A stretch of 22,500 nucleotides of DNA, taken from positions 457,501 through 480,000 of the forward strand of contig NW_026728912.1 in the NCBI RefSeq assembly GCF_030272615.1, given 5' to 3'. This document shows, one piece after another, positions 7,808 through 17,060 of the stretch. The translations under genes and the position numbers were made by a program. Below the pieces are notes generated by a model that did no database searches, was not told the DNA's origin, and saw nothing but the letters and a program-made list of their open reading frames with translations. How positions within the stretch are numbered: position 1 is the first letter of the stretch; the number at the start of each line of letters is the position of its first letter. Source of the stretch: Cryptomeria japonica (Eukaryota; Streptophyta; Pinopsida; Cupressales; Cupressaceae).

Positions 7808-9465
7808 CCTCGCTGCCCACCTTGGTGTGCTCCGAGGTGCCCACCACGGTGCGCAACGCCGGTGCGAACCCGGGAGCGCCCCGATGTGTGCTCCAAGGTG
7901 CGGCGTGCACGAAGTCGGACCCCGGTTTGCCCCGGGTGCGCACCTCGCGTGCACCTTGGTGCGCACACCTTGGCTGGGTTGCGCGGCCTGGTGGGCACCA
8001 TGGTGCGCACCAAGGAGCGCTCCGAAGTGTGCTCCAAGGTGCGGCGTGCACGAAGTCGGAGCCCGGTTTGCCCCGGGTACGCACCTCGCGTGCACCTTCG
8101 CCGGGGTGGGCACCTCGGCTGGGTTGCGCGCCCTGGTGCGCACCAAGGAGCGCTCCGAAGTGTGCTCCAAGGTGCGGCGTGCACGAAGTCGGAGCCCGGT
8201 TTGCCCCGGGTGCGCACCTTCGCCGCGGTGCGCACCATGGCGTGCACGAAGTCGGAGCCCGGTTTGCCCCGGGTGCGCACCTCGCGTGCACCTTCGGCGG
8301 GGTTGCGCGCCCTGGTGGGCACCATGGTGCGCACCAAGGAGCGCTCCGAAGTGTGCTCCAAGGTGCGGCGTGCACGAAGTCGGAGCCCGGTTTGCCCCGG
8401 GTGCGCACCTCGCGTGCACCTTCGGCGGGGTTGCGCGCCCTGGTGGGCACCATGGTGCGCACCAAGGAGCGCTCCGAAGTGTGCTCCAAGGTGCGGCGTG
8501 CACGAAGTCGGAGCCCGGTTTGCCCCGGGTGCGCACCTCGCGTGCACCTTCGCCGCGGTGGGCACCATGGCGTGCACGAAGTCGGAGCCCGGTTTGCCCC
8601 GGGTGCGCACCTCGCGTGCACCTTCGCCGGGGTGGGCACCTCGGCTGGGTTGCGCGCCCTGGTGCGCACCAAGGAGCGCTCCGAAGTGTGCTCCAAGGTG
8701 CGGCGTGCACGAAGTCGGAGCCCGGTTTGCCCCGGGTGCGCACCTCGCGTGCACCTTCGCCAGGGTGGGCACCTCGGTGCGCACACCTTCTCAATGTTTT
8801 CTTGCCTTTTCTGGAAATTGGTGAAGGCAGCGCATCAAAGGTGCGCACCTCGGTGTGCTCCGAGGTGCGAACCCGAGAGCGCTCCGAGGTGCCCACGAAG
8901 TCGAAAGTCGGGTTAATTGCATTGTTTTCCCCGGGTGCGCTCCGAGGTGCGCAACATCGGCGCGCACCAAGGAGGGCTCCGAAGTGTGCTCCAAGGTGCG
9001 CACGATGGCGTGCACCTCTGGTGCGCACGATTCGGAGCTCGGTTTGACCGGGGTGCGCACACCTTGGCTGGGTTGCGCACCTTTTGTGCGCTCCAAGGTG
9101 CGCACGAAGTCGGAGCTCGGTTTGCCCCGGGTGCGCACCTTCGCCAGGGTGCGCACCTTGATGCGCACGCCTTGGCTGGGCTGCGCACCTTGGTGGGCGC
9201 CATGGTGCGCACCTTTCGTGCGCTCCAAGGTGCGCACGAAGTCGGAGCTCGGTTTGCCCCGGGTGCGCACCTTGGTGGGCGCCATGGTGCACTCCGAGGT
9301 GCCCAAGATTGGTGCGCACCAAGGAGCGCTCCGAAGTGCGCTCCAAGGTGCGCGCGAAGTCGAAAGTTGGGTTAATTGTCCGGTTTGCCTCGGGTGCGCA
9401 CCTTGCGTGCACCTTCGCCAGGGTGGGCGCCTTGGTGCGCACACCTTGGCTGGGCTGCGCACACC
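7808..9465. repeat. GGTGCGCACC-family repeat array, copy 2
   Basis: From 7924 this is the counterpart of 1-1542. It adds 116 bp on the left (7808-7923) that shows how that array connects to an AT-rich module. It includes the truncated module at 8801-8845. Confidence 0.9.
8801..8845. repeat. Truncated AT-rich/hairpin module, copy 2
   Basis: It is identical to 878-922, with TTTTCTTGCCTTTTCTGG and an intact TGCCTT/AAGGCA stem. Confidence 0.75.
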
Positions 9466-9591
9466 TTGGCACCCGCGTTTCCTTCATTTTAAATTTTTTT
9501 TTTTTACAATCTCTCAAGTGGGAAATTCTATAATCTCAACTTTTTTTGCCTTTTCAGGAAACTTTTGAATGGAGCGCATCATTGGTGCGCT
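9466..9591. repeat. Divergent AT-rich module, copy 2
   Basis: It is the counterpart of 1543-1668, and the hairpin right arm is likewise lost. Confidence 0.75.
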
Positions 9592-9993
9592 CCGAAGTGT
9601 GCTCCAAAGCTCTCTCCAGCTGCGTGCACCTGCCCCGGCCGCGCACCCGGCCCCGCCCAGCTTCGCTCACCTGTCCCGGGCGTCTGGTGCGGAACCTTAG
9701 AGTAAGAAACATCACCGTGCACCTTGGCCAACGTGCGCGACTCGACCGAGCGCGCACTGGCCGAGGTGCACACCGATTTCACCTGGGTGCGCGCGCAGCA
9801 CCTCGGGCGCACCGGGGTGCGCGCACAACGCCCGGGTTGCACCGTGGCCTGTGTGCTCGGGGCGCCTCGGGTGCGCGCTCGGTGTCGCCCCCGCGCGCGC
9901 GGTAGTGCGGGCAGCGCACCCCGGCCCGGCCCGGCCCCGACGAGAACGCAAACGGGCAAAAGGTTTATTCAAATAGCATTGCGACGCCCGGCG
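9592..9993. other. GC-rich spacer flanking the 3' side of 5S copy 2
   Basis: It is the counterpart of 1669-2070. No gene or clear tandem period is visible. Confidence 0.7.
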
Positions 9994-10006
9994 AAAAACT
10001 AAAAAA
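9994..10006 (-). terminator. Pol III terminator of 5S copy 2
   Basis: The same T6 then T5 arrangement on the minus strand as at 2071-2083. Confidence 0.92.
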
Positions 10007-10124
10007 GGGTGCAACACCGGGACTTCCCGGGAGGTCACCCATCCCAGTACTACTCCGGCCCAAGCGCGCTTAACTGCGGAGTTCTGATGGGATCCGGTGC
10101 ACTAACGCTGGTATGATCGCACCC
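10006..10124 (-). rRNA. 5S ribosomal RNA, copy 2
   Basis: This second 5S gene runs from +1 at 10124 leftward to GTTGCACCC ending at 10007 plus about one T. I see no base difference from copy 1, and the internal promoter elements, terminal stem, terminator and 5' flank are all the same. It lies 7923 bp from copy 1 and about 6.7 kb upstream of the first base of the last Pol I promoter region, in opposite orientation to it. Because it sits in the copy contiguous with the promoters, it is the 5S gene most securely tied to the downstream 35S unit. Two intact 5S genes in one spacer come from the large duplication, not from a separate 5S tandem array. Confidence 0.97.
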
Positions 10125-10158
10125 GTTATGAGCTTGTCGCAGTGTGTACTTAGCAAAC
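10125..10158 (-). promoter_or_regulatory. 5' flank of 5S copy 2
   Basis: It is the same as 2202-2235: C at -1 and TAAGTA near -28. Confidence 0.6.
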
Positions 10159-10856
10159 CGCGACCCACGTGCGAATCCACCCCGGCCACCCACCCCCGTC
10201 GAGGTGCACACCCTCCCTCGCGAAGTGCGCCCCGTTCGCCAAGTGTGAGCCCTGCCCGGGTGCGCGCACCTTGCTAGGGCGTCGGGTGTGCACCCGGCCC
10301 GGCCTACGTGCGTGCACCTGGAGGGGGCGTCGTGTGCGTGCAGTGTCCCGTCTGCAACGCGGTGCCCACACACCACCTCGGGCGCAACGACCTGCGCTCA
10401 CATGTGGGCCGAGTGCACCTTGGTGCATGTTCGGGGCGCCTCGGGTGCACGCTCGATCTTGCCCCGGTGCACCAAGGCGCTCGGTTTGCCCCGGGTGCGC
10501 ACTTGGTGCAAGGTGGGCACCCAAAATAGGGATCAAGCACCAAAACACAAGTTTCGGGATGCAAAATGGGACCCAAGGACCACAAATGCGTTCCAAGACC
10601 CATGATGGGTCCACGAGAACAAAAATGTGTTCCGAGACTTAATAAACAAATATTGGGTTTTAGGAGAAGAAACATGCTCTGATGCCCAAAACGAGAATCG
10701 ACCCCGAAAAGGCCACAGGCCAAAAGTGGGATGCGAGACAAAAAAAAATGGGACCCGAGGACCAAAATTGGGTTCCCAGGTCGAAGACAGGGCAACCGGA
10801 CAAGAAACGACCTCTAAGGCTCGAAATGAGTCCCGACGACTAAAACTTGACAAGAA
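10159..10856. other. Non-genic spacer, copy 2
   Basis: It is the counterpart of 2236-2933, differing at 10836 (a for g). No gene is recognised. Confidence 0.65.
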
Positions 10857-12570
10857 GCACCCATCAGGCACCCAACTCGACACCCATGGGATGCCGACCC
10901 ACCCGGGCTTCCACCTAGCACACCTTGGCACCCACCCACCCTCGCACCCAACCTCGCACCCAACTTAGCACCTTTGAACCCACATTGGCACTCACCCTGA
11001 CCCTGGCACCTTGGAACCCACATTGGCACTCACCTTGACCCTGGCACCCACCTTTGCACTCACCTTGGGACCCACCCTGGCTCCCACCTCGGCACCCACC
11101 CAGACACCCACCTTGGTTCCTTGGCACCCACCTTGGATCCTTGGCACCCACCCCGACACCCACCTTGGCACGCAACTTGGCTACTTGCCACCCACCTTGG
11201 CTCCTTGACGCCCACCCCGACAACCACCCCGTGACCTACCCTGGCTAGGGTTGGTGCACACCCACCCTGGTGCCCACCTTGGCACCCACCCTATGACCCA
11301 CCTTGGCACGCACCTTAGTACCCACCCCGTTACCCACCCTAGGACCCACCCCGTGACCCACCTTGGCCAGGGTGGGTGCACCCACCCTGGTGCCCACCTT
11401 GGCACCCACCCATCCTAGCACCCAGCCTGTGACCGGGCTTGGAACCCAACCTTGCACCCGCACCCGTCTTGGCCAGTGTGGGTGCGCACCCATCCTGGCA
11501 CCCACGTTGTGACACACCCTTTAACCCACGCACCCTAGCACCCACGTTGGCACCCACCTTGGAACCCAACCTAGCAACTTGGCACCCACCCCGTGACCCA
11601 CCTTGGCATCCACCATAGCAGTCGCCGACTTGGCACCCACCTCGGCACCCACCTTGACACTTGTGGACCCACCTTGCCACTCACCCTAGCATCGACCCAT
11701 CCTAGCACCCACCCTGGCACCTTTGCACCCTAGCACTCACCCATCCTAGCACCTAACCTGTGACCCACCTTGACACTCACCCTCGCACCCACCTTGGAAC
11801 CCAACCTAGCACCCACCCACCCTGACACCAACCCTAGCACCTACCCACCCTTGCACCCACCCTGTGACCCATCTTGGCACCCACCCATCCTACCACTCAA
11901 CCTATCACCCACCTTCTCACCCACCTTGGCATCCACCTTAGCACCCACCCACACTGGCACCTTGGCACCCACCTCGGGCAAGGTGGGTGCACACCCACCC
12001 TGGCACCCAATTTAGAACCCACCGAGCATGTTACCCACCTTGGCACCCACATTGCAGCCCACCCTAGTACCCACCCTATGACCCACATTGGCATCCACAC
12101 CCTAGCACCCAGGCACCTCGACACCCGCCTTGACACCCACCCTAGCACTGAACCTGTGACCCACCTTGGAACTCACCCTAGAACCCACCCACCCTGTGAA
12201 CCACCTTGGCATCCACCTTAGCACCCACCCACCTTGGCACCCACTCTAGCACTCACCCATCCTAACACCCAACTTGTTACCCACCTTGGCACCCGCCCTC
12301 GCGTCCACCTTGAAACCCACCCTAGCACCCACCCACGCAGGAGCCCACCTTGGCACCCAACCTAACACCCACGCATCCTGGCACCCAACTTGTGACCCAC
12401 CTTGGAACCCACCCTAGTACCCACCTTTGAACCCACTATATCACCAACCCACCTTGGCACCCACCCTATGACCCTCTTTGGAATCCACCCTAGCACGCAC
12501 CCACCCTGGCACCCACCATGGAGCGCACCCTAGCACCCACCCACCTCGGCACGCACCTCAACACCCACCT
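10857..12570. repeat. CACCC minisatellite, long copy (~1.7 kb)
   Basis: This is a degenerate array of CTTGGCACCCACC-type units with interspersed CCTAGCACCCACC, CACCCCGTGACCCACC and GGAACCCAACC. No unit is repeated exactly for long, so it is old or poorly homogenised compared with the 52-bp and 188-bp arrays downstream. The minus strand is rich in GGTGGGTGCC. Towards 12520-12570 the units change to GGAGCGCACC and GGCACGCACC, grading into the next region. Confidence 0.9.
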
Positions 12571-12772
12571 TGGTGTGCGCACTGCGCCAACCTCTCAAAG
12601 ACCCTATGTGGTGCGCTCCAAAGTGTACACCTTTGGTGCGCTCCAAGGTGCGCACCTTTGGTGCACACCGAGGTGCACACCAAAGTGTGCACCGAGGTGA
12701 GCACCAAAGTGCACTCCAGGGTGCACACCAAGGCGTGCACCTTTGGTGCGGTCAATGCAAACGAATTCGGAA
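12571..12772. repeat. GTGC-rich transition repeats
   Basis: Short alternating units of GGTGCGCTCCAAAGTG, CACCTTTGGTGCGC and CACACCGAGGTG of about 20 bp make local inverted repeats (CACCTTTGG facing CCAAAGTG). The end, CAAGGCGTGCACCTTTGG then GCGGTCAATGC, is repeated inside the promoter array at 13099-13133. Confidence 0.75.
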
Positions 12773-12815
12773 GTTGGGGTCGATGTCCTAATCGCTGCTG
12801 CAGACTACACGTATG

Positions 12816-12845
12816 AGAATCGGACAAATAGCTTTATATAGGGGA
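12816..12845 (+). promoter_or_regulatory. Pol I spacer promoter 1
   Basis: AGAATCGGACAAATAGC is followed by TATATAGGGGA with the probable start A at 12840. One extra T lies between GC and TATATA, so the upstream block is shifted by 1 bp relative to all other copies. AGGGGAG (12840-12846) can pair with CTCCCCT (12868-12874). Confidence 0.8.
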
Positions 12846-12973
12846 GGTGTTGCGTTTGATGGGTCGACTCCCCTGGTTGTGTGCACTGCACCAACTTCAA
12901 AGACCCTGTCTTGTTTAAGAAGTCAAAAGTTGGGGTGGATGTCCTAATCATTGCTGCAGTCTACGCATGTATG

Positions 12974-13002
12974 AGAATCAGACAAATAGCTTATATAGGG
13001 GA
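12974..13002 (+). promoter_or_regulatory. Pol I spacer promoter 2
   Basis: The probable start is A12997. The upstream block has AATCAGAC for AATCGGAC. Confidence 0.82.
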
Positions 13003-13193
13003 GGTGTTGCATTCGGTGGGTTGACTCCCCTGGTTGTGCGCACTGCGCCAACCTCAAAGACCCCGCATAGCAGAAGAAGTCGGAAGTCGGATTTTGGTGA
13101 GCACCAAGGCGTGCACCTTTGGTGCGGTCAACGCAGACGAATTCAGAAGTTGGGGTGGATGTCCTAATCGTTGTTGCAGGCTACACATGTATG

Positions 13194-13222
13194 AGAATCA
13201 GACAAATAGCTTATATAGGGGA
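13194..13222 (+). promoter_or_regulatory. Pol I spacer promoter 3
   Basis: The probable start is A13217. The downstream arm reads CTCCCTT instead of CTCCCCT; a G-U pair keeps the 5' hairpin. Upstream lies the 63-bp extra segment. Confidence 0.82.
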
Positions 13223-13350
13223 GGTGTTGGGTTTGATGGGTCAACTCCCTTGGTTGTGCGCATTACGCCAACCTCAAAGACCTTGTTTTCGTTAAGAAGT
13301 CAAAAGTTGGGGTCAATGTCCTAATGGCTCCTGCAGGCTACACATGTATG

Positions 13351-13379
13351 AGAATCGGACAAATAGCTTATATAGGGGA
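13351..13379 (+). promoter_or_regulatory. Pol I spacer promoter 4
   Basis: The probable start is A13374, with AATCGGAC upstream and a CTCCCCT arm downstream. Confidence 0.82.
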
Positions 13380-13507
13380 GGTGTTGGGTTTGATGGGTCG
13401 ACTCCCCTGGTTGTGCGCATTACGTCAACCTCAAAGACCTTGTTTTCGTTAAGAAGTCAAAAGTTGGGGTCGATGTCCTAATTGCTCCTGTAGACTACAC
13501 ATGTATG

Positions 13508-13536
13508 AGAATCAGACAAATAGCTTATATAGGGGA
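13508..13536 (+). promoter_or_regulatory. Pol I spacer promoter 5
   Basis: The probable start is A13531, with AATCAGAC upstream. The downstream flank has GGGTTGACTCCCC. Confidence 0.82.
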
Positions 13537-13664
13537 GGTGTTGGGTTTGATGGGTTGACTCCCCTAGTTGTTCGCATTACACCAACCTCAAAGACCTTGT
13601 TTTCGTTTAGAAGCCGAAAGTTGGGGTCGATGTCCTAATTGCTCCTGCAGGCTACGCATGTATG

Positions 13665-13693
13665 AGAATCAGACAAATAGCTTATATAGGGGA
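13665..13693 (+). promoter_or_regulatory. Pol I spacer promoter 6
   Basis: The probable start is A13688. It is the last of the 157-bp family, and the 52-bp array begins about 140 bp downstream. Confidence 0.82.
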
Positions 13694-13830
13694 GGTGTTG
13701 GGTTTGATGGGTCGACTCCCCTGGTTGTGCGCATTGCGCCAACCTCAAAGACCCTGCATTGCGGATGAAGTCGAAAGTCAGAGTTTGGTGTGCTACAAGG
13801 TGTGGTCGAAGGTGCTCACCTAGGTGTGCA

Positions 13831-14556
13831 CCTTTGGAGCACAGGAAAAGTGCCCTCCAAAAGTGCGCACCTTTGGAGTGCACAAAAGTGCCCTCCAAAA
13901 GTGCGCACCTTTGGAGCGCAGAAAAGTGCCCTCCAAAAAGTGCCCTCCAAAAGTGCGCACCTTTGGAGCGCAGAAAAGTGCCCTCCAAAAAGTGCCCTCC
14001 AAAAGTGCGCACCTTTGGAGCGCAGAAAAGTGCCCTCCAAAAAGTGCCCTCCAAAAGTGCGCACCTTTGGAGCGCAGAAAAGTGCCCTCCAAAAAGTGCC
14101 CTCCAAAAGTGCGCACCTTTGGAGCGCAGAAAAGTGCCCTCCAAAAAGTGCCCTCCAAAAGTGCGCACCTTTGGAGCGCAGAAAAGTGCCCTCCAAAAAG
14201 TGCCCTCCAAAAGTGCGCACCTTTGGAGCGCAGAAAAGTGCCCTCCAAAAAGTGCCCTCCAAAAGTGCGCACCTTTGGAGCGCAGAAAAGTGCCCTCCAA
14301 AAAGTGCCCTCCAAAAGTGCGCACCTTTGGAGCGCAGAAAAGTGCCCTCCAAAAAGTGCCCTCCAAAAGTGCGCACCTTTGGAGCGCAGAAAAGTGCCCT
14401 CCAAAAAGTGCCCTCCAAAAGTGCGCACCTTTGGAGCGCAGAAAAGTGCCCTCCAAAAAGTGCCCTCCAAAAGTGCGCACCTTTGGAGCGCAGAAAAGTG
14501 CCCTCCAAAAGTGCGCACCTTTGGAGCGCACAAAAGTGCCCTCCAAAAGTGCGCAC
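13831..14556. repeat. 52-bp tandem array, eleven apparently identical units plus variants
   Basis: Eleven 52-bp units run from 13921 to 14492, starting at 13921, 13973, 14025 and so on to 14441. Each contains GAAAAGTGCCCTCC, AAAAAGTGCCCTCC, AAAAGTGCGCACC and TTTGGAGCGCA. Shorter 35-36-bp units with only one AAGTGCCCTCCAA module flank it on both sides (13831-13920 and 14493-14556). The 52-bp unit is therefore the short unit plus one extra 17-bp module. I saw no differences among the eleven, showing very recent expansion or strong homogenisation. Open frames of 250-366 codons cross it on both strands because the unit lacks stop codons and 52 is not a multiple of 3. Confidence 0.95.
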
Positions 14557-14651
14557 TTTTGGTGCGCACCAAGGCGCTGGTTCGGTCGTTGCAGGCGAGT
14601 TCGGAAGTTGGGGTCGATGTCCTGAGCGGAGGTGCAAACTACACAGGTGTC

Positions 14652-14680
14652 GGAATCGGACAAATAGCTTATATAGGGGA
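14652..14680 (+). promoter_or_regulatory. Pol I spacer promoter 7
   Basis: The probable start is A14675. The upstream flank is CAGGTGTCGGAATCGGAC; the downstream arm is GACTCCCCAGG. Confidence 0.82.
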
Positions 14681-14962
14681 GGTGTATGCTTCGATGGGTC
14701 GACTCCCCAGGTTGAGCGCACCGCGCCAACCTCAAAGACCCTACGGTATGGATGAAGTCGGAAGTTGGGTCCGATGACCGATTCGATTAGTAGGTATGCT
14801 CATGAGGTCGGAATTTGGGTCCGATGACCTGCCATGTGCAGGAAGGCGAATGTTGACACTGTGCGTTGCAAGGTGCACACCAAGGCGCTGGTGCGGTCTT
14901 TTTAGTCGAGTTCGGAAGTTGGGGTCGATGTCCTGATCGGAGGTGCAAGCTACACAGGTGTG

Positions 14963-14991
14963 GGAATCGGACAAATAGCTTATATAGGGGA
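14963..14991 (+). promoter_or_regulatory. Pol I spacer promoter 8
   Basis: The probable start is A14986. The upstream flank is CAGGTGTGGGAATCGGAC; the downstream arm is GACTCCCCGGG. Confidence 0.82.
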
Positions 14992-15273
14992 GGTGTATGC
15001 TTCGTTGGGTCGACTCCCCGGGTTGAGCGCACCGCGCCAACCTCAAAGACCCTACGGTATGGATGAAGTCGGAAGTTGGGTCCGATGACCGATTCGATAT
15101 GTAGGCATACTCGCGAGGTCGGAATTTGGGTCCGATGACCTGCCACGTGCAGGAAGGCGAATGTTGGCACTGTGCGTTGCAAGGTGCGCACCAAGGCGCT
15201 GGTTCGGTCGTTGGAGGCGAGTTCGGAAGTTGGGGTCGATGTCTTGATCGGAGGTGCAAACTACACAGGTGTG

Positions 15274-15302
15274 GGAATCGGACAAATAGCTTATATAGGG
15301 GA
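15274..15302 (+). promoter_or_regulatory. Pol I spacer promoter 9
   Basis: The probable start is A15297. The core and immediate flanks are the same as in promoter 8. Confidence 0.82.
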
Positions 15303-15584
15303 GGTGTATGCTTCGTTGGGTCGACTCCCCGGGTTGAGCGCACCGCGCCAACCTCAAAGACCCTACGGTATGGATGAAGTCGGAAGTTGGGTCCGATGAC
15401 CGATTCGATATGTAGGCATACTCGCGAGGTCGGAATTTGGGTCCGATGACCTGCCATGTGCAGGAAGGCGAATGTTGGGACTGTGCGTCGCAAGGTGCGC
15501 ACCAAGGCGCTGGTGCCGTCGTTGCAGTCGAGTTCGGAAGTTGGGGTCGATGTCCTGGTCAGAGGTGCAAACTACACAGGTGTG

Positions 15585-15613
15585 GGAATCGGACAAATAG
15601 CTTATATAGGGGA
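15585..15613 (+). promoter_or_regulatory. Pol I spacer promoter 10
   Basis: The probable start is A15608. The downstream arm is CTCCCTGGG, so the hairpin again relies on one G-U pair. Confidence 0.82.
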
Positions 15614-15737
15614 GGTGTATGCTTCGATGGGTCGACTCCCTGGGTTGAGCGCACCGCGCCAACCTCAAAGACCCTACAGTATGGATGAAGTCGGAAGTTG
15701 GGTCCGATGACCGATTCGATACGTAGGCATATTGGCG

Positions 15738-16020
15738 AGGTCTGAATTTGTGTCCGATGACCTGCCATGCGCAGGAAGGCGGAATTTGGGTCCGATGACC
15801 GAGTTGATGGCGTGCCATGCGCAGAAAGGCGGAATTTGGGTCCGATGACCGAGTTGATGTTGATGGCCCGCCATGCACAGGAAGGCGGAATTTGGGTCCG
15901 ATGACCGATTTGAAGGCGTGCCATACGCAAAAAGGCGGAGTTTGGGTCCGATGACCGAGTTGATATTGATGGCCCGCCATGCGCAGGAAGGCGGAATTTG
16001 GGTCCGATGACCTGACATAC
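15738..16020. repeat. Alternating 50/56-bp repeats
   Basis: GGAATTTGGGTCCGATGACC recurs at 15781, 15831, 15887, 15937 (GGAGTTTGGG) and 15993, so spacings alternate 50, 56, 50, 56. The 56-bp units have GATGTTGATGGCCCGCC and the 50-bp units GATGGCGTGCC, indicating a 106-bp dimer that duplicated. The unit derives from the tail of the 311-bp repeat (compare 15431-15480). Confidence 0.85.
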
Positions 16021-16129
16021 GCATGGAGTCCGACTCGGGGGCCGATGTTCGATTCGATGACTTGCATTGTGGGTAAAGTCGGAAGTTGTGGTCTTTGACC
16101 CGATTCGATGACCAGACTTCGGCTGCTTG

Positions 16130-16158
16130 AGAATCGGACAAATAACTTATATAGGGGA
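16130..16158 (+). promoter_or_regulatory. Pol I promoter 11
   Basis: The probable start is A16153. It is the first copy with AATAAC in place of AATAGC. The 5' hairpin is the longest: GGGGAGG (16154-16160) with CCTCCCC (16177-16183). Confidence 0.82.
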
Positions 16159-16570
16159 GGTAGTGTTCTCGAGCATCCTCCCCCCGTGCCCGTTTATGTC
16201 GATTGATGCTGGTGCTCGACTGGTTGGAGCGCTCGGATGCAAAAATCTTGCACCAGGATTTATCGATTGTGATGGACACGGCAAGTCTCCTGATTGCTAT
16301 GCAGGAGCTCATCGTGAATCTCTATGCGGCCTTGGTATGGACTCGACCTGCGGAATGGTTCGGCAATGGTAGTCGCTCCAACACGTCCTTGCAATGGCCA
16401 CAGAGGTGATTCGACTAGAGCTCCAGTCTAGCTTTTGGGTTGCTTGGCGGACTGGTATAGCCGCGATCGAGTTCCGGCCATGAACGTTTTAGATAGCTCT
16501 TGGGCTTTCTGGGACGGAAGTCGGAAGTTTGGGCTGTTGTCCGATTTGATGACCATTCTTCGGATGTGTG

Positions 16571-16599
16571 AGAATCGGACAAATAACTTATATAGGGGA
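16571..16599 (+). promoter_or_regulatory. Pol I promoter 12
   Basis: The probable start is A16594. The sequence after the start changes to GGGGACTG, and the far arm changes to CAGCCCC, so pairing is kept with a bulged A16599. Confidence 0.82.
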
Positions 16600-17060
16600 C
16601 TGTGTTGTCTCACGCAGCCCCCTCCGTGCCCCTCTATCTCGACCGATGTTGGTGCTTGAAAGGGTTGGGATCGCTCGGATTTATAAACGTGCACCACCAT
16701 TTGTCGAGTGTGAGGGACGCGGCAGGTCTCCTAAATGCTATGCGGGCGCTCTCTGAGAATCTCTATCCGGCCTCGACACAGACTAGTCTTGCTGAATGGT
16801 TTGGCACTGGTAGTCGATCCAACACGTCGTTGTTGTGGCCGCCTAGGCGATTCGATTCGAGCCCCCGTCTAGCTTTTGGGTTGCTTGGCGGATTTTGCCC
16901 TATCCGCAAGTGAGCTCGGTCCCTAAACGTTCGAGAAACCCGATTGCTATGCGCCGACTCTCTTTCTTGCGAGCCTCCATCTAGCTTTTGGGTCTCTACG
17001 GAACGGAAGTCGGAATCTGGGACCGTTGTTTGATTCGACGAGGCAGACTACGGTTGTGCG

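Larger units (their letters stand above)
7924..11379. repeat. Large spacer duplication, copy 2 (contains 5S copy 2)
   Basis: It matches 1-3456 with two noticed substitutions (a10836 and c11195). At 11380 it continues as CACCC minisatellite and on to the promoter region, so this copy is the one contiguous with the downstream 35S promoters. Confidence 0.93.
12773..13790 (+). repeat. ~157-bp tandem array of Pol I promoter units (six units)
   Basis: Units begin at GTTGGGGTCGATGTCC: 12773, 12929, 13149, 13306, 13463 and 13620. Spacings are 156, 220, 157, 157 and 157 bp. Each holds GCTCCTGCAGGCTACAC, an ATGAGAATCGGACAAATAGC block, TATATAGGGGAGG, TCGACTCCCC and CCAACCTCAAAGACC. The 220-bp unit has about 63 extra bp at 13085-13147 (CAAGGCGTGCACCTTTGG to GAATTCAGAAG) homologous to the sequence just before the first unit. 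This marks a larger 376-bp duplication (12773 to 13149). Confidence 0.93.
14561..15760 (+). repeat. 311-bp tandem array of Pol I promoter units (about 3.9 units)
   Basis: Units start at GGTGCGCACCAAGGCGCTGG: 14561, 14872, 15183 and 15494, exactly 311 bp apart. Each contains AGTTGGGGTCGATGTCCTG, GGAGGTGCAAACTACACAGG, a promoter core, the GACTCCCC hairpin arm, CCAACCTCAAAGACCCTACG, then GGTCCGATGACCGATTCGAT and GACCTGCCATGTGCAGGAAG. It is related to the 157-bp family around the core but has about 150 bp of extra sequence. The last unit decays into the 50/56-bp array after about 15740. Confidence 0.93.

Noticed and set aside
6836-8824. Long open reading frames, up to 662 codons, across the GGTGCGCACC arrays on both strands
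   Set aside because: They are open in several frames and both strands at once, translate to low-complexity Arg/Cys/Pro/Ala repeats, follow the DNA repeat exactly and lie in rDNA spacer. GC-rich repeats lacking stop codons explain them.
12862-12872. GTCGAC in GGGTCGACTCCCC downstream of the promoters as a mammalian-type Sal-box terminator
   Set aside because: It lies inside the transcribed start region, is part of the hairpin arm, varies among copies (TCAACTCCC at promoter 3, TTGACTCCCC at promoter 5) and does not match the rest of the Sal-box. The resemblance is a 6-bp coincidence.
13831-14556. 52-bp array as a CRISPR array
   Set aside because: There are no variable spacers: the whole unit repeats without change, in a eukaryotic rDNA context.
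13635-14777. Open frames of 250-366 codons on both strands over the 52-bp array, with a regular 52-residue peptide period
   Set aside because: The unit length is not a multiple of three, so the periodic peptide arises from reading the same stop-free DNA in three frames. There is no start context, domain or non-repeat portion.
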